This document shows, in pieces, positions 13,041 through 13,388 of a stretch of DNA of 13,388 nucleotides (positions are counted from its first letter, which is position 1; every line of letters starts with the position of its first letter). Under the pieces are notes generated by a model. That model worked only from the letters and a program-made list of their open reading frames with translations. It did no database searches and was not told the DNA's origin. Source of the stretch: JACQPU01 sp039961715 (lineage in GTDB: Bacteria > Bacteroidota > Ignavibacteria > UBA10030); NCBI GenBank assembly GCA_039961715.1, contig JABRVW010000069.1, positions 1 to 13,388 on the forward strand. The letters are read 5' to 3'. Position numbers and translations under genes: made by a program.

Positions 13041-13373
13041 ATGCACTTCGAGGTCAAAAAAAACGGCGCCTCTACGGTGTTCAAGCTCAAAGAGCGCAAG
13101 CTCGATGCGAGCATCTCGCCAGAGCTGAAGGGCGAGTTCCTGCTCCTCTGCAATGAGAAGACCGCGCACCTGATCCTCGATCTGTCCGAGGTGGAGTTTT
13201 GCGACAGTAGCGGACTGAGTGCCCTCCTCATTGCGGAGCGCAAGATGCGCGAGCATGGCGGAACCGTACGGCTCGCCGGCCTCCAGAAGAAGGTCATGTC
13301 GTTGATCAAGATCTCCCATCTTGACCGCGCGTTTGCCATTTACGATTCTGTTGCCAAGGCCCTTAAGGCCTGA
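13041..13373 (+). CDS. STAS-domain protein (anti-sigma factor antagonist-like)
   Basis: A 110-residue single STAS domain of the SpoIIAA/RsbV type. The conserved segment ILDLSEVEFCDSSGLSALL (about 45-63) carries the regulatory serine, Ser56 or Ser57, which in the family is phosphorylated by an HPK-type serine kinase (SpoIIAB/RsbW) and dephosphorylated by a PP2C phosphatase. When unphosphorylated the protein binds the anti-sigma kinase and frees a sigma factor. No kinase, phosphatase or sigma-factor gene lies in the window; they may be downstream, beyond the end of the sequence. It follows the GT9-like gene by 12 bases, so it probably belongs to the same transcript. A complete protein is present; the stop codon is TGA at 13371-13373. 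Confidence 0.88.
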   Translation: MHFEVKKNGASTVFKLKERKLDASISPELKGEFLLLCNEKTAHLILDLSEVEFCDSSGLSALLIAERKMREHGGTVRLAGLQKKVMSLIKISHLDRAFAIYDSVAKALKA

Positions 13374-13388
13374 CGGGCGCGTTCCCCC

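Noticed and set aside
1..13388. CRISPR arrays, tRNA or rRNA genes, insertion sequences
   Set aside because: No regularly spaced repeats, no cloverleaf-like segment, no transposase or integrase motifs and no terminal inverted repeats were seen by eye.

Overview
The window is a gene-dense bacterial segment with no IS element, integrase, tRNA, rRNA or CRISPR array that I can see. The host looks like a GC-rich member of the Bacteroidota/Chlorobiota (FCB) branch, possibly Ignavibacteria-like. This rests on short lipoprotein signals, a TIG plus cytochrome-type lipoprotein, a RodZ-like membrane HTH protein, a small beta-barrel outer-membrane protein, generally weak Shine-Dalgarno sequences, and recurring upstream motifs of the form TTG-N19/20-TAnnTT, which resemble the Bacteroidota housekeeping promoter. 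No ribosomal or marker-gene comparison was possible, so the placement is an inference.

Left part (1-2093). A small regulatory locus comes first: a minus-strand pair (XRE-type HTH, then a receiver domain with an altered metal pocket) diverges from a plus-strand HTH protein. The 65-base AT-rich gap between them carries a strong promoter and an inverted repeat overlapping its -35 element. A purine-rich gap with a G-quadruplex pattern follows. Then comes a minus-strand lipoprotein with a TIG domain and a cytochrome-like domain whose candidate haem motif is CX4CH.

Right part (2249-13373). Everything is on the plus strand, in tight groups: (a) alpha/beta-hydrolase esterase plus a beta-class DNA methyltransferase, 4 bases apart; (b) an SH3/NlpC-P60 lipoprotein plus a DUF819 membrane protein, 4 bases apart, a possible muropeptide cleavage and uptake pair; (c) a CheY-like regulator plus a membrane hybrid histidine kinase (2 TM, GAF, PAS, HisKA, HATPase, REC); (d) RodZ-like protein, NAD-dependent DNA ligase LigA, outer-membrane barrel protein, a short GT9-like protein, and a STAS-domain protein, with gaps of 3 to 12 bases.

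Most genes belong to known families. The items most worth a second look are the divergent HTH/receiver switch, the CX4CH lipoprotein, the NlpC/P60-DUF819 pairing, the half-length GT9-like protein beside a STAS protein, and the repeated promoter architecture. I did not find a clear, wholly new multi-gene system. No gap between genes exceeds about 160 bases; the first 96 bases hold only a GC-rich hairpin.
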